Positions 23,901 through 36,870 of a stretch of DNA of 64,000 nucleotides are shown piece by piece. This DNA is from Owenia fusiformis (lineage: Eukaryota; Annelida; Polychaeta; Sabellida; Oweniidae). Every line of letters begins with the position of its first letter. The first letter of the stretch is position 1. The notes under the pieces are model-generated. The model saw only the letters and a program-made list of their open reading frames with translations. It was not told the origin of the DNA and made no database searches. The stretch covers positions 26,365,248 through 26,429,247 of the forward strand of contig CAIIXF020000003.1 of the NCBI GenBank assembly GCA_903813345.2, in the 5' to 3' direction. The translations under genes and the position numbers were made by a program.

Positions 23901-26900
23901 TTTTGGTATATTGAAATATACTCACTACTATTATATTAGCTGATGTCATCAGCTGTGTGTATTGAAATATACCCACTTCTATTGCATTAGCTGATGTCAA
24001 CAGCTGTGTGTATTGAAATATACCCACTGCTATTGCATTAGCTGATGTCAACAGCTGTGTGGATCGAAATATATCCACTGCTATTGCATTACCTGATGTG
24101 TACAGCTGTGTGTATTGAAATATACCCACTGCTATTGCATTAGCTGATGTCAACAGCTGTGTGTATTGAAATATACCCACTGCTATTGCATTAGCTGATG
24201 TCAACAGCTGTGCGAATCGAAATATACCCACTGCTATTGCATAAGCTGATGTCAAAGCCGTGTGTATCGAAATATACCCACTGCTATTGCATTAGTTGAT
24301 GTCAACAGCTGTGTGTATCGAAATATATCCACTGCTATTGCATTAGCTGATGTCAGCAGCTGTGTGTATTGAAATATATCCACTGCTATTGCATTAGCTG
24401 ATGTCAACAGCTGTGTGTGTCGAAATAAACCCACTCCTATTGCATTAGCTTATGTCAACAGCTGTGTGTATCGAAATGTATCCACTGCTATTGTATTAGC
24501 TTATGTCAACAGTTGTGTGTATTGAAATATACTCACTGCTATTATATTAGCTGATGTGAACAGGTATATTATGGTTGTAAATGATATTAATATCTTTGCC
24601 CATTTACTCCTAGTGATATTGCCCGACGCTCTTGAGAAAAATGTTCTTCTGAGACACTGAAATTTACAATAATACGTTCAGATATGGAATAAATGATATT
24701 ACAAAATATAGTACCCTACCATTTCCCCTTCTCATACATGAATGGTAAACCAGCTGTTAAGGTTAACGGTACACACTGTACATAATTACAACTTAGTAAA
24801 AAAATACTTACTGAAATATCAGCAGCCATACCAAAAACACTCATAGCTAGGAACAGTAAAATCCCAACAGAAAAAACACAGACCTGAAGTACTGATCTAA
24901 AACAATAGCGAAACTTGTTTACATCCCCTTCTTCTAAAAGGAGATTATTGAAACATAATATCGAATGTCCATGGACTTGCCACACTATAGCACTGTTTAA
25001 AATGGATACAAATGCTAACATATAAATGACAATCCTTGCTATAACCAATAATTACCGATGACAAAATACAAATTCTAGTTGCTTATACGGAACACAAATA
25101 TAAACGGCTTAATATATCGAAACATACACGGGAAATAATGACTGCATGTTTCAATATTTACTGTATGCACAAAGAAGTGTACGACTTACGTGTTGAAGAT
25201 CATAAACTGGATGAGCACGACACATGCGTATATGATAGACGCACAGACGATGTAATATTTGAACAGAGGGTCTGGAAGGTTAGAGTACTGATTTTCTGTT
25301 TCAGTGTTTTTAAACAGCAGGGTCACTGCACTTATTTCATCAGATTCCAGCTTGATCCAGTCCCTATAAAAAATCAAAATGAGTGGGAAATACTTTCATT
25401 TACCAATTTCATAATTGTTAATCCCTTTATTCTTCAATATATATCATCAGAGAAGAATTTCAATCGTCGTGGGTTCAATATAAGACATTAACACATAGAC
25501 GTAATTGTTAACACTCTATTTTGTCATGTATTATGACTTACTTATAGTCATGAATATCATCATTCTCTTCAAGGTGAAATGCTCTCTCCAATCTCTTCTT
25601 CACCTCTGCCTCTTCCTACAACATTGTAATTATGTTAGCACTAAAATTATACTGAAGTAATATGATGTGCTACGAAAATAACAATTACGATTACAAATTA
25701 TAGAAACAGATTGAGAATGCTTTGAAGAATGCAATGTAACACAATGTTTAACAATGGAAAACATATTTTTCAGTAAAATTGTGTGTCATCGTCACTTTTA
25801 CCCAAACAAAATGAAGAGCAGGCATGGTCTTACAACCTATGCATCCATCCATGCTTGATTAGGTAAATGCAGTTTAATATTATAGAGTTGATTAAAAGCA
25901 TTGTCACGTGTAAAATGGTTTCAGCATGCTAGATCATCATTAATAACTTAATAAGTTATACCACACACCCATTGTATCATTATTCAAATCCCATGTAATA
26001 TTGGAATATGTTTTGCATGGTTACATCGAGGATAAACCAGGACATCTCACTTCCTCTCAACCTTGAGATAGCCCTCACCTAAATCTTAACATGTTCTGGT
26101 GAAACAGGCAGACACTTGGAGTATCGGAATGGTCATGATCATGGTATTGGTTTTATATTACATGTGATAATCATTACAACAGGGTGGATCGCGCTGTGGG
26201 TAGCCAGTGCACAATATGCATACAAAGTTAGATAATGTTATACCGCAAAGTTAGCTTGCTAATGACGATGAATAAGAGGCAAATCGCAATGGCACAAAAT
26301 GCATATTTACATGGGTCATATTGACCTCGGTCTGTCTATGTCTAGTGTTTTGAGCGAGGACTCACATGAAAGCATATGGTGCGTGTGGTAGGAAGAATAA
26401 GTTAATATCGTGTCGGGTTATTGAAGAATGGTGTGAAAGGAAAGAAGATAAGTTCCCAATATCCAAAGCAATGCATGTACAATGCGCACACATTGGACAG
26501 CATGTTTGTTTATGTCTATGGTTCAAGTGATTCGTTGAGTCAACGACAGGTGGATATTTTGGCATATACATTAATAACATGCTTTAACGCATTGTAGAGG
26601 CATTTCGGGTTTCCAAACGTTTGAAAGAGAGTGTTTATATTGCAAAGCACCATGTGCTGAAGAAATGGGTTTTATACCTCTTCTCCTATCTCCTGTCCAT
26701 AGACATACAGCTACAATAAAGGTTTTATAGAGTACATACAATGATAATGACGCAAAAACAGTAGAACTCTTGGCGAAAAAGGAAATACAAGGACAGTAAA
26801 AAACATGCTCCATTACCGACATGATTTATTATTAACAGTCCCCGTATTTCTCTTCTTCTCACACACATAGAGACATCCGTGACATGCAATAGCATGCAAT

Positions 26901-29900
26901 AGACCACATGCATATTATGAAGGATATCCGACCCAACAAAAATGTCTTATTCTAGATCCAATCATGCACATAAAATCATAATGTATAGGCTACCTAAAGA
27001 TCGGTGTTAAACAAGTTACTTATATTAAATATGTATTCAACACTGGAGAATAATCTAAAATGATAAAATGAAAATATATGGCACTCGAAATTATCCAAAA
27101 TAAATGGCATGCATTATATACATGTATATGTCCTACACAACACCAAGTCACATGCGTGGATAAAGTATATATAATTCATAATGTACAAGGTTTCCCTTAA
27201 ATATTGAAAAAATGTACTCTCAATAATGTTAATGATTCATATAAAACTATATAAAGTATAGAGCTTAATCATGTATAAAAGTATCAAGGCGAACTATTTA
27301 CTGGCATTGTCTTCTCCATCATATAATCTGAGAGGCTGACAAATGGTTTCTCGGCGCCCCAGTTCTCCACATACACAGAGAATCGTCTTGCCAAGGGACG
27401 TTTTGGTCGACCCTTTGCTACGTCGGTATTATCATTGACGTCATCAGCAGACTGCAAATTAAATTTAAGTGGATTTTGACATTTTGTAACACTTGGCGTC
27501 TATCATAATTTATTGTATCGCTTTCACATTTAATTTCACATTTAATTAATAATGAACATGAGAGGTGCAATTTGAGTTAATAGCAATGTGTCATTTGCAA
27601 TGCAATTATAAATGATATTCCATTTTATGTCATTGGTCGGGAAAATGTAAGCAACTGTCGAACTAAACAAAATGAAGCATACAAAACGGTAAACCTACCT
27701 CGGATTTTGGTTGTATGAAGTATGTCTCGATGTTGTTTTCCTTGAGAACAGTGTCTCTTTCCTGTCCATGTGCCTCATTCCAAACAAATTCTTCTCCCTC
27801 TTTTCCAAGCTCTTTCAGTGTAGCTTTTGTTATGTGTACCTTCCTTGAATGGAATCTTTAATTTTAGCAACCACAAACATCACAAACTTTGATCTAATGC
27901 ACGAAGAAACATAATCCCCCATAATTTAGTAATCATTATCACGAGCTAAGATCAGTAATAATTATTACGAGACTAGGTATGTCACATTTGATGCATAGCC
28001 TACTGGAGTCATTACAGTTTACAAGTTGAAGAACAAATGAAGCAATATTTCCAATATCATCAAAAATAGTGTGAATAATATCCCCTTTGTGAAGCCCAGA
28101 GTTTCCCACTGATTTTGCTGGATGTTACACTATATATTTGACCGGGCACCTACCCTGCTTCTCCACTCGACTCCATATGATTTGCTATTGTTACATCATC
28201 CGACCAAACGTCATATTGCCATTTCCTCAATCCTAGCACACCACATAGCACAGTCCCGGAATGCACACCAATGCGCATATCTAGTGTCCAAACACCAGTT
28301 TTATGTCGTATTTCCCTGATAAACAAAATATCATCAGATATATATCGCCTCACAAAAAGTGTGAAAACGCACAGCACTGGGTAGGATTTGCAAATTTATT
28401 AATAGAAGGGAAATTTCTACAGACGTTATAATTTTAAAGTTTTGAACCTTATAATATACTAATAATAATTAAGTTTTGAAGCTAAATTTCTGAACTTCTG
28501 AAGTCTTTAGTTTTGAGTTTGTTCTATACCAAGCGTGAGGCACTGGTGGCTTTTTGGCCTAGAGGTTTGCTACGCTGGAACAGGCTATATACATTTCAAA
28601 AGTCAGAGGAAGGCAATCAGTATTTTCAATGCGTTTTTAAACCCAATTAGCGAGGGTATGCTCAAGTCAACATTTCAATTTTTCATTCTACCTCTATATT
28701 TATTAAGCCACTTGTTTCAGTCACACACTTCATCCTACCATAAAGATAGGTGTGTCACAGCTTACAAGAATATATTGAAGCATGCTGTAATATCATATTC
28801 CTTATTAAACAATATGAACTTATTGTAAACCTTCTGACCTGATCACCTTTATCATCTCGAGCCCCATTCTAACGCAGTTTCTCGCGTGAGTTGGAATAGG
28901 ATCAGGCAAACCCGATACACAATAGTAACAGTCTCCAAGGATCTTAATTCGCATACAGTTGTGCTCCTTGGCCAGTTGGTCGAATCTCCCAAATAGTTCG
29001 TTCAGTGCATTGACGAGATCGTATGGGGATAGTTCATTAGTTAGCGGTGTAAAATTGACTATATCCGCGTATAAAATGCTGCAACATAAAATGCATTTCA
29101 TACAGGGTACACATGATTAAGGGGGCAATACTTATACCACCTCAGGTAAATCATTGGGACAGATGAACTAGAAAACTCAATGTTTTCATTTATCAAATTG
29201 TCTTAAATGTATTTTGTTTATCACAAGAATTGTAAAGAAAATATCTTCAATCTTCAACTTGGGGTTGGCCACGAAATTTCGTTTGTACAACAATAAAAGA
29301 AGAATCGAGCTTCTGGTCTCCACATTTTAGATACGCGTAGGTAGAATACCATCAATTTTCATGCAGGAAATCGAATTCAGATGCATTAGACTACGAAGTG
29401 AAAGTTTCTGATTATTTGAGTATATTTGCACATCCTGTTCAAATGTCACATGTAAACTTGAAATAACACTCATTTATGATGTTTGTAATAATTTCTGACG
29501 AGACGCCGATATAAACATCAATCAACGTGTATCGCATATTCACACCGGAATAGCCTGACTACGGTAAAGTCAGATACCGTTGTCACAAATGGCGGACATA
29601 ACCGTCGCTTCAACTGTTTAATCACTTGGTCCTCATTTCATGGGATTTTATCATCGCTAATTTTGTGCATGCATTGAGCTCTTGTGATAATGTATCATAT
29701 ATGAATTCCCATTTTCCATCAGATTGGGTCATGAATCGCCACAATATAGCGTCTTCGATATCGTCAATGACAACGGAATCTGAATTTGGGTAATTTAGAA
29801 AGACAACGGCATATGGTAATTACAGTGTCCGTTGTCCCGTATCTCATTTTGGTCGGTAAAATTAAAGACTTTATTTCGATGGTAGAACATTATTAACTGT

Positions 29901-32900
29901 ACAATGAGTATTAAGACACTTTGATTGCTTGTTGTTCCAAAGGAATTTAGTCTAGGTGCTCTATTAAACATACAGTTCATGAAAATCTAATTGAAGCGAC
30001 GGTTATGTCCGCCATTTGTGACAACGGTATCTGACTTTACCGTAGTCAGGCTATTCCAGTGTGATATTGTACTATTCTTAGCAAACAGTGAACTAATATC
30101 ATAAACAGGCAATACAGTTTAACGCATAGAACCAAGAAATGTCTCGAAAGAAGATGGATTCGTTCATTTGTATATACAATTCTTAGGAGGAAAATTGAAC
30201 TACTAATAATTTTTGAGGCTTGGGCGTGAAGCCGTTCACTCAAATATTCAAGACTATGATATCAGATAACATTGTAGTGTTACTCATTAAGTACAAAATT
30301 GGTATTTGTCGAGCACTTCCGATAACAGACGCTGGTTTATCAATCCATGTTTAGCCTCAGCCCTCTCACGACACTTGCCTATTACATGTTCTAATAACAA
30401 CCATCAAGTACCTCCTGTAGGGATTATCTACTATACTATTGAGTTCGTGTAAACGAAATAAATTGTCAGCTTTGATACTTTCAAATGGCCGACATGACCA
30501 TGGTGTTAAACCATGAAAACACAATACCACCTGATAGTCAATTTGCTTAAAAAATACATTGGCATGCTATTTGACTCTCTATTATTTTAGGTTGGTATTT
30601 TATATTACCTGACTTGCTCATGGCGTTGAATCATTAAGTCATAAAACCCCGTTGCATCAGGTTCGGATTGTACGAGACGCTTCAATAACAGTTGTTTGAT
30701 ATCTTCGACGAGGTATTTGGGTATGATCTTATGTAACAATCCTTCTCTCATTTTATTCTAAAAAATGTAAACGTACATTATTTATCCTGAAACTCCGAAG
30801 TATGTTTGGAAAGAGGTGTAGTACAATGTCTATATTAAGTGTATATCCAGGGTGAGCCAAAAAGGTAACCCAAACAAATATATGTACTCAGTCATTCAGT
30901 ATGAGATTCCTCAAATTTGGCACAATTAAACCTTGTTGAATGTTCTTTCCTTCTACAAAATGGCTCACTCTGTACAACCTGTATGTTTTTCTTTTTTCAG
31001 ATTAATTTTTATTTCAGTGATATACATATTATGTACCTTACATGCTTTTGATATTTTCAGACTTTAAGCAATAGTTTAGAAAATGTGTTACATCCGTAAT
31101 GTAGTGTGTGGAAGGTCATGTAAGATATTCATAAATGTTGGAATTTGCATTTATAAAAAGGGTATTGTTGAGTGCTCCACCTCTTGTTTAACAGGTCGTG
31201 GAACCACAGGACCCTTCAGGAAGTCCTATCCGAGTTTGTCATCCATGATGATAAGTGAAACTAATACACCCATACAATAAGTGACGTAAAATACAACAAT
31301 ACACTACAAACCAATAGTGACAAATAACAACCATTCATTTCTTGGGAATATTTATGCACAAGTGACAGATGTATGGCAGATATGGTCTGAGTATCAAAAT
31401 GAAACAAACCTGTTTTTCTCTTCTTCTGCTGAACTTGATGTTGGCCTCAATAAAGTCTCGAGTGTCTAGGAATGTTTGTCTATGAGCAAGATCTGTTAAG
31501 TATTTATGGTATAATCCTACTAGGTTGGCACAAACGAATATCAAACCATTACAAACGAGCTAAAAAGCAAAAGGATGAACGGCATTACAAACCTTAACTA
31601 ATTTTTTGCAAGTATAGATAAAGCGAAACAAGAATGAAATGGTGTATTTGTATATTTAAAACCTTCAAACTCATTTATATTTTGTTTTGCCACAAATAAT
31701 GGAACTATAAGCGGCTAATATGGCAATAAAGGAAACAATTAATAAAACAATTTACATGCCAGGGAGAATATATGCACATTGTTGCCAAAAATTAAGTGAA
31801 ATGGCTTGGATACCATGTCAAACCATATGATTGAGACGTTTGGACGATTCTTGATTCAATAGTCACGTTTTGTATTTAAAGAATTACTTCAGTTAAATTG
31901 CATTATATTGCACGCATATCAACAGTTATCTTGCTACTATTAAATACAATTATGGTACCCACTCAGTCATAATGTTTATTCTATGCATGATAAAACTCTA
32001 GTCGAAACTTCAGTTTATCTTATCACAATTCGTAAAGTGCGTAAATATATAGAAATTTGGAAGCACCATACCTGATTAGCTGTCAGAAACACAATGAAAT
32101 TTTCAGTGACGTGCAGAAGAATACCTTGGACGAGTAAATCTAGAACGCCAGTGAGACTTCCGAGAATTAAAGCCCATTTTCTGTTCATAGGCATCATTGT
32201 ATGGATAATGAAGATCATATAAAATATCATGGGTACATCGTCAAATGATTGCTTATCAGTTTGAAATGTGAAAAAGATATAGACGGTTGTCATCAGGAAG
32301 AGCCAGATGAAGAGAGCGATGAGTTTGTTGAACTTGACGAAGACGGGTTTAATTGAGACCAGTGCTATTCCTACTAATGATCCTCCTATCCCTACACCCA
32401 TGACAATGTTCGTGCCAGGAGCACTCTCTCTCTGAAATACAATAATAACAGGAATAACTAGTAAAACATAAATGGTTTTAGGGTCCCTGCAGTACTAGTG
32501 ACCCAAAATTCTCCCTAATGAACCCCCTTTTAACATTTCATGGTTAACAATTTGGTAAACAATGCTGTTTCATTTATTATCGATTTACATTGTTGTAAAT
32601 ATAAAATTATACTTTAGATTTAATCAATTAAGAAAGAAAATAGTAAATTTCCAGTCTATTGTATACTAGTATGTGGTTTTGATGATAATGGTACGTGTAC
32701 GCATTTGTTTCTACTATTTATTTAAATCATGTTTGCTTACACTAGCTGCACTATCTTCCATTCCGACTGTGTTGATTAGGAGGATCTGAGAAACCCCATA
32801 GAATACTAAAATTACAAGAAGGGCGATCAATGTGTCCCTCTGGATCCGTAGTGAATATCTCTTGTACAGATCCTCGATCTCATTGTCTTCAAATCGATCC

Positions 32901-34786
32901 TGAAATTATTTTATTTTAAATTGGAACCAAATCTATCAATATCATAGGAAGGTTAATGAAGGGATTTATGCGTAATCTATCTAAATGTGCATGAAACCAT
33001 CTACAGCATGAACACATTTTAAATCGTTTTAATGATTATTCAACTCCTGTTACTTTCATCCTTTAACCAAAAGTGACACAAAAGAATACCCTAATAATAA
33101 TTACATGTTTGATACAGAAATATGAAGTCCAAAACCACTTACCTTGATGTATTGTAGTGACCATTTACTACGTCGTCTCATAGATCTCCTTCTTCGTGGT
33201 GGTTTTGGATTCTCCTCATCAATGTCGTTTTCTGAAGTTGGTTGTTCCCGATCCGGATCAGCGGCGAACGATACTCTCCTCGATGACAACGTAAGCGATT
33301 GAGGTGCTGAAATTTCAGGTCTTGAAGCAACCAAGTCAGGTTGATCAATCTCAGCGACTGCAACTTTCCGTCTTTGCTTCTTCTTCTTCCTTAAAGCAAT
33401 TGCTGGGAACATTTCTTGGATCTCTTCTCTACTTTTATATTCATGTTGTTGTCTTGGTAATGATCCATTTCTTAGGGAGCCGTTTTTCAAAAAGGTGGTC
33501 CCGCCATTTTTGGTAGATGGAGTATTTCCGTTTAGTTTGGTAATATCTGGTACGTTATTATTTGTGGATGTTTCAATATGAACATTAGCATTGATATGTA
33601 GGTCTCGTTGGATAGATGTTTCCTCATGGTCCATGTTAATATATTCAGTGCCTCCAAATGAAATCCGTTTACTGGTCTTTTTAGGTACATTTTCCGATAT
33701 GGAGTCACGTTTGAGACGTTCAGTATCTCCAGGACTAGATTCGTGCAAAACAACATCATCACATTTAATGGCTTCATCTTTATCAACATTTGATTCAGTT
33801 TGGTTCGAAATATTGGACGGAGTTAGAAAGGCTATATTTTTATTATGGGGTTCGTTGCAAATTTCACTTTTATCACTAGATTGGCTTTGCTGTTCACTAG
33901 TATGTGATTTTTCTGATTCAACTGAATGAGTTAAACTATTTGCTTTATGAATCTCTGGTTTGTTGCAACATTCTGGAATTAAATCTCTATTTGCACCAGG
34001 ATCATTTTCAATTCTTTGATTTGGTTTTGGCACGTTTTTACATATTTCATTATTCGATGATGGTGCGGATTTTTGATCGTCCTTATATTGTTCATGATCC
34101 GTTGATGATAGCATCTCGATATGTTTTGATGATGATTGTAGGTCCACGGTCTGTTTATGGTCTGACTGTTTTTGTTTTGAAGATGATGGTAATCTAACAG
34201 ACTTTTTATGTTCTGATGCCGATGATAATTCCAAGGAACGTACATGATCTGACAATGATGATAATTCCACGGTCTTTTCATGTTCTTGGGGTGAGAATAA
34301 TTTCTCGGACTGGTTGTGGTCTAACGATGATGCTATTTTCATGCACTGTACGATAGGTTTTACATGTATGTCTTCAGATATTTCCTGGGGTTGAGGAGAA
34401 ATTGAAAAGTTAACACAGATATCATTTAAGGACACTTCATCCTTTGGAGAATATGGAGGAGAATTGTTTGGTCGGTTAAGCGAAGTCGTTACACCAGCAT
34501 CCGTTACACTATCCCTTATAATCACATGAGAACTCTCCTTTGTTTTCTCATCAGAGTCATTGCTTTGTCCGATGGTTGGAAGATCAATATATGAATCCCC
34601 AATTCGTCGGAATGTACCTGTACCCGTTCCTAATATTGTTTCATTAGTTGTTGAAAGCGTAGGGGAATGTGGGCCATCATACCCCTCATTGTATGTACCA
34701 CAGGTTTCCAAATCGTACGTATTCGATCGTTTGAATAGATTTGAAGACTTCCGTCCCTTTTTGGCTAGGCTGACCTTCTTAGGCAT
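17997..34786 (-). CDS. ADCY2-like: Transmembrane adenylyl cyclase, ADCY2/4/7 type, with long N-terminal extension
   Basis: Twenty-two exons on the minus strand join in phase to about 1,568 residues: 33143-34786, 32741-32899, 32072-32431, 31410-31559, 30609-30757, 28839-29078, 28154-28315, 27699-27843, 27302-27451, 26678-26710, 25542-25615, 25190-25363, 24812-24896, 23655-23768, 23018-23181, 22235-22316, 21595-21753, 21208-21345, 20757-20861, 20223-20340, 19755-19879, 17997-18173. It makes cAMP from ATP at the plasma membrane. First membrane block about 565-740; C1 about 815-1000 with metal-binding Asp in LYADIVNFT and LGDCYYC; second membrane block about 1125-1295 with NCT/NQT sites; C2 about 1325-1560 with [12 protein letters not shown] (purine Lys), QYDIWG (Asp) and TVNVASRMD (Asn, Arg). 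[20 protein letters not shown] and the GRIQ to [11 protein letters not shown] end match mammalian ADCY2 best. All catalytic residues are present. The 548-residue Ser/Asp/Lys-rich N-terminus is far longer than the roughly 40 residues of ADCY2. Confidence 0.96.
18531..18667. repeat. Small hairpin MITE in the last cyclase intron
   Basis: Complementary arms of about 34 bp (CAAAGGAAGGTTTGGTTGAT and ATCAACCAAAATTTCCTTTG) surround an AT-rich centre of about 70 bp. No coding capacity. Confidence 0.65.
19165..19255. repeat. Short tandem repeat, about 16-bp unit
   Basis: About five diverged copies of AATGCCATATTATGTGA in the last cyclase intron. It is low-complexity sequence and not coding. Confidence 0.7.
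20658..20751. repeat. Possible tiny MITE touching a cyclase splice donor
   Basis: The right end GCCAAACTTGTGGAGGGCGG resembles the terminus of the transposon at 14949-17430 (GCCAAACTTATGGAGGGGAG). The left side TGCACCACCACCCACTTT is roughly its complement. On the cyclase strand the element starts only a few bases after the donor of the exon at 20757-20861. Weak but specific similarity. Confidence 0.45.
21795..21926. repeat. Short dispersed inverted-repeat element (copy 2)
   Basis: Second copy of the repeat at 3551-3678, in the cyclase intron between the exons at 21595-21753 and 22235-22316. Its GC-rich ends are complementary over about 20 bp. Confidence 0.65.
23908..24562. repeat. 51-bp minisatellite in a cyclase intron
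   Basis: About 13 units of 51 bp fill most of the intron between the exons at 24812-24896 and 23655-23768. Each unit carries TATTGCATTAGCTGATGTC and an E-box CAGCTG. Because 51 is a multiple of three, the minus strand (cyclase sense) stays open over long parts as a 17-residue repeat T-S-A-N-A-I-A-V-x-I-F-x-Y-T-Q-L-L. There are no matching exon signals at its ends, so I treat it as a satellite. Confidence 0.93.
29541..30063. mobile_element. 523-bp MITE in a cyclase intron
   Basis: Terminal inverted repeats of about 73 bp are almost perfect (CACACCGGAATAGCCTGACT... and its complement). ATATT follows the right end and precedes the left end, a possible 5-bp target duplication. Each arm contains AAATGGCGG. 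There is no reading frame of note inside. Confidence 0.88.
30848..30972. repeat. Possible short mariner-like MITE in a cyclase intron
   Basis: CAGGGTGAGCCAAAAA at the left and the complement TGGCTCACTCTG at the right give short inverted ends of the mariner CAGGGTG type, 125 bp apart. Only the ends support it. Confidence 0.45.
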
Positions 34787-35907
34787 GGTTTTTGACGATA
34801 TTAGAAATTTCCGCCGTCAGATTATAGATTACCAGTCGTATAATATGCAAATCCAGAAATATCTGTGGGTTCAGATGATATAGTGTATACATCAGAAGTA
34901 ATTAGTCACCGTTGTATTAGATATATTCTTCCACTCCTCAAATAAAACTAAATATACATCTACTAATTAATTGACAGTTTTACCATGTGTACCGACGCTG
35001 CACTTGAAAATGTCGATTTTGGTACTAACGGTCATAAAAACGATATTCCCCACAACACACATAATAGTTCAATTGGTGTGGTCTATAATATGATCGTGAT
35101 AAACGTCATCTCTTCCCATTGACAGATATTCAGTGATATCATTTAGAACTTGCTTCTCTACTCCACAGAAAATTTGTATTTGCCGAATGAGGTCCAATTA
35201 GTTATCATGAAGTCAACTTAAGAATGCAATTTCAAATTCCTGTTTAATCATCCTCAAACACCATGTGTAATATTTATCCTGACCTACTTAGTTTATTTTG
35301 TGATATTTCGGCCGATTGCCTGTTGTTTGTGTCGACCACCTTCTTCACATTGTACTCAACTTGTACCACCAGCCAGTGCATATATCCTATCAATAAAGTT
35401 GTCCTTGATATAAGTGGCTCATGAAGTAACCTGAAAAGGCAGTTAGTGTACAAATTATTTAAAAGTATATTGTGTTCATTTGTTTGTAATCTATTATAGT
35501 CAATTATAGATTGAACGCAAGTATATCTTTTTGTGACCAGTACGGCAACAAGCCGACTTAGTAAATTAAGTTATCTGCCTCGAAGTAAAACCCAACGATG
35601 TCTTATTTAAAACTGAAAGGAGTTCGGAAACCATTTGGAATAGACAGTTAAACGCTATAAATGTAATTGGAGAAATAGTTATGATACTCCATGACATTGG
35701 GATGAATATTTGTTTATCAAAGTTTGAAATTCAAAAATATAAGAAGTCTCGAAACTCAGTGACATTTTGGTTGGGGAACAATCTATTTTATTTGTAATTT
35801 GTTTGATAATAAAATAACAGATATTATTGTAATCTCTTCTTCTTGACCTCTGTAAATAGTTTCATATCATATTGAGGTACATGAGTATGAATCACGACAC
35901 GTGCTGA
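34787..35907. other. 5' flank of the adenylyl cyclase gene
   Basis: Non-coding AT-rich DNA upstream of the cyclase start codon (minus strand). It must hold the 5' UTR and core promoter, but no single element could be assigned. A 5' UTR exon is possible. No other gene was seen. Confidence 0.5.
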
Positions 35908-36870
35908 CTATAAATATCTAAGCACAACGAAGTGCCAAAGGGAAAGGACCAAAAACTATAAATATCTAAGCACAAGTGCCAAAGGGAAAGGACCAAAAAC
36001 TATAAATATCTAAGCACAAGTGCCAAAGGGAAAGGACCAAAAACTATAAATATCTAAGCACAACGAAGTGCCAAAGGGAAAGGACCAAAAACTATAAATA
36101 TCTAAGCACAAGTGCCAAAGGGAAAGGACCAAAAACTATAAATATCTAAGCACAAGTGCCAAAGGGAAAGGACCAAAAACTATAAATATCTAAGCACAAC
36201 GAAGTGCCAAAGGGAAAGGACCAAACACTATAAATATCTAAGCACAACGAAGTGCCAAAGGGAAAGGACCAAAAACTATAAATATCTAAGCACAAGTGCC
36301 AAAGGGAAAGGACCAAAAACTATAAATATCTAAGCACAAGTGCCAAAGGGAAAGGACCAAAAACTATAAATATCTAAGCACAACGAAGTGCCAAAGGGAA
36401 AGGACCAAAAACTATAAATATCTAAGCACAACGAAGTGCCAAAGGGAAAGGACCAAAAACTATAAACATCTAAGCACAAGTGCCAAAGGGAAAGGACCAA
36501 AAACTATAAATATCTAAGCACAACGAAGTGCCAAAGGGAAAGGACCAAAAACTATAAATATCTAAGCACAAGTGCCAAAGGGAAAGGACCAAAAACTATA
36601 AATATCTAAGCACAACGAAGTGCCAAAGGGAAAGGACCAAAAACTATAAATATCTAAGCACAACGAAGTGCCAAAGGGAAAGGACCAAAAACTATAAATA
36701 TCTAAGCACAACGAAGTGCCAAAGGGAAAGGACCAAAAACTATAAATATCTAAGCACAAAAAGGGAAAGCACCAAAAACTATAAACATCTGAGCACAAGT
36801 GCCAAAGGGAAAGGACCAAAAACTATAAACATCTAAGCACAAGTGCCAAAGGGAAAGGACCAAAAACTGT
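35908..36870. repeat. Minisatellite with two unit lengths (44 and 48 bp)
   Basis: Twenty-one units, nearly identical, built on CTATAAATATCTAAGCACAA and GTGCCAAAGGGAAAGGACC. Units differ by presence or absence of four bases (CGAA). With L for 48 and S for 44, the order is about L S S L S S L L S S L L S L S L L L, one short deletion unit, S S. Each unit contains TATAAATA. The array starts about 1.1 kb upstream of the cyclase start codon. The open frame on the minus strand is an accident of runs of 48-bp units. Confidence 0.95.

Noticed and set aside
23845-24434. Two long minus-strand repeat frames as extra cyclase exons
   Set aside because: The cyclase reads in phase directly from the exon at 24812-24896 to that at 23655-23768. 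No acceptor and donor bracket the array in a matching phase.
36562-36819. Repeat-rich 85-codon minus-strand frame (SFWSFPFGTSLCLDIY repeats)
   Set aside because: It appears only where 48-bp units run together; 44-bp units break it. It is satellite sequence.
35908-36870. CRISPR-like appearance of the regular array
   Set aside because: There are no unique spacers between repeats, units abut directly, and the surrounding genes are spliced animal genes.
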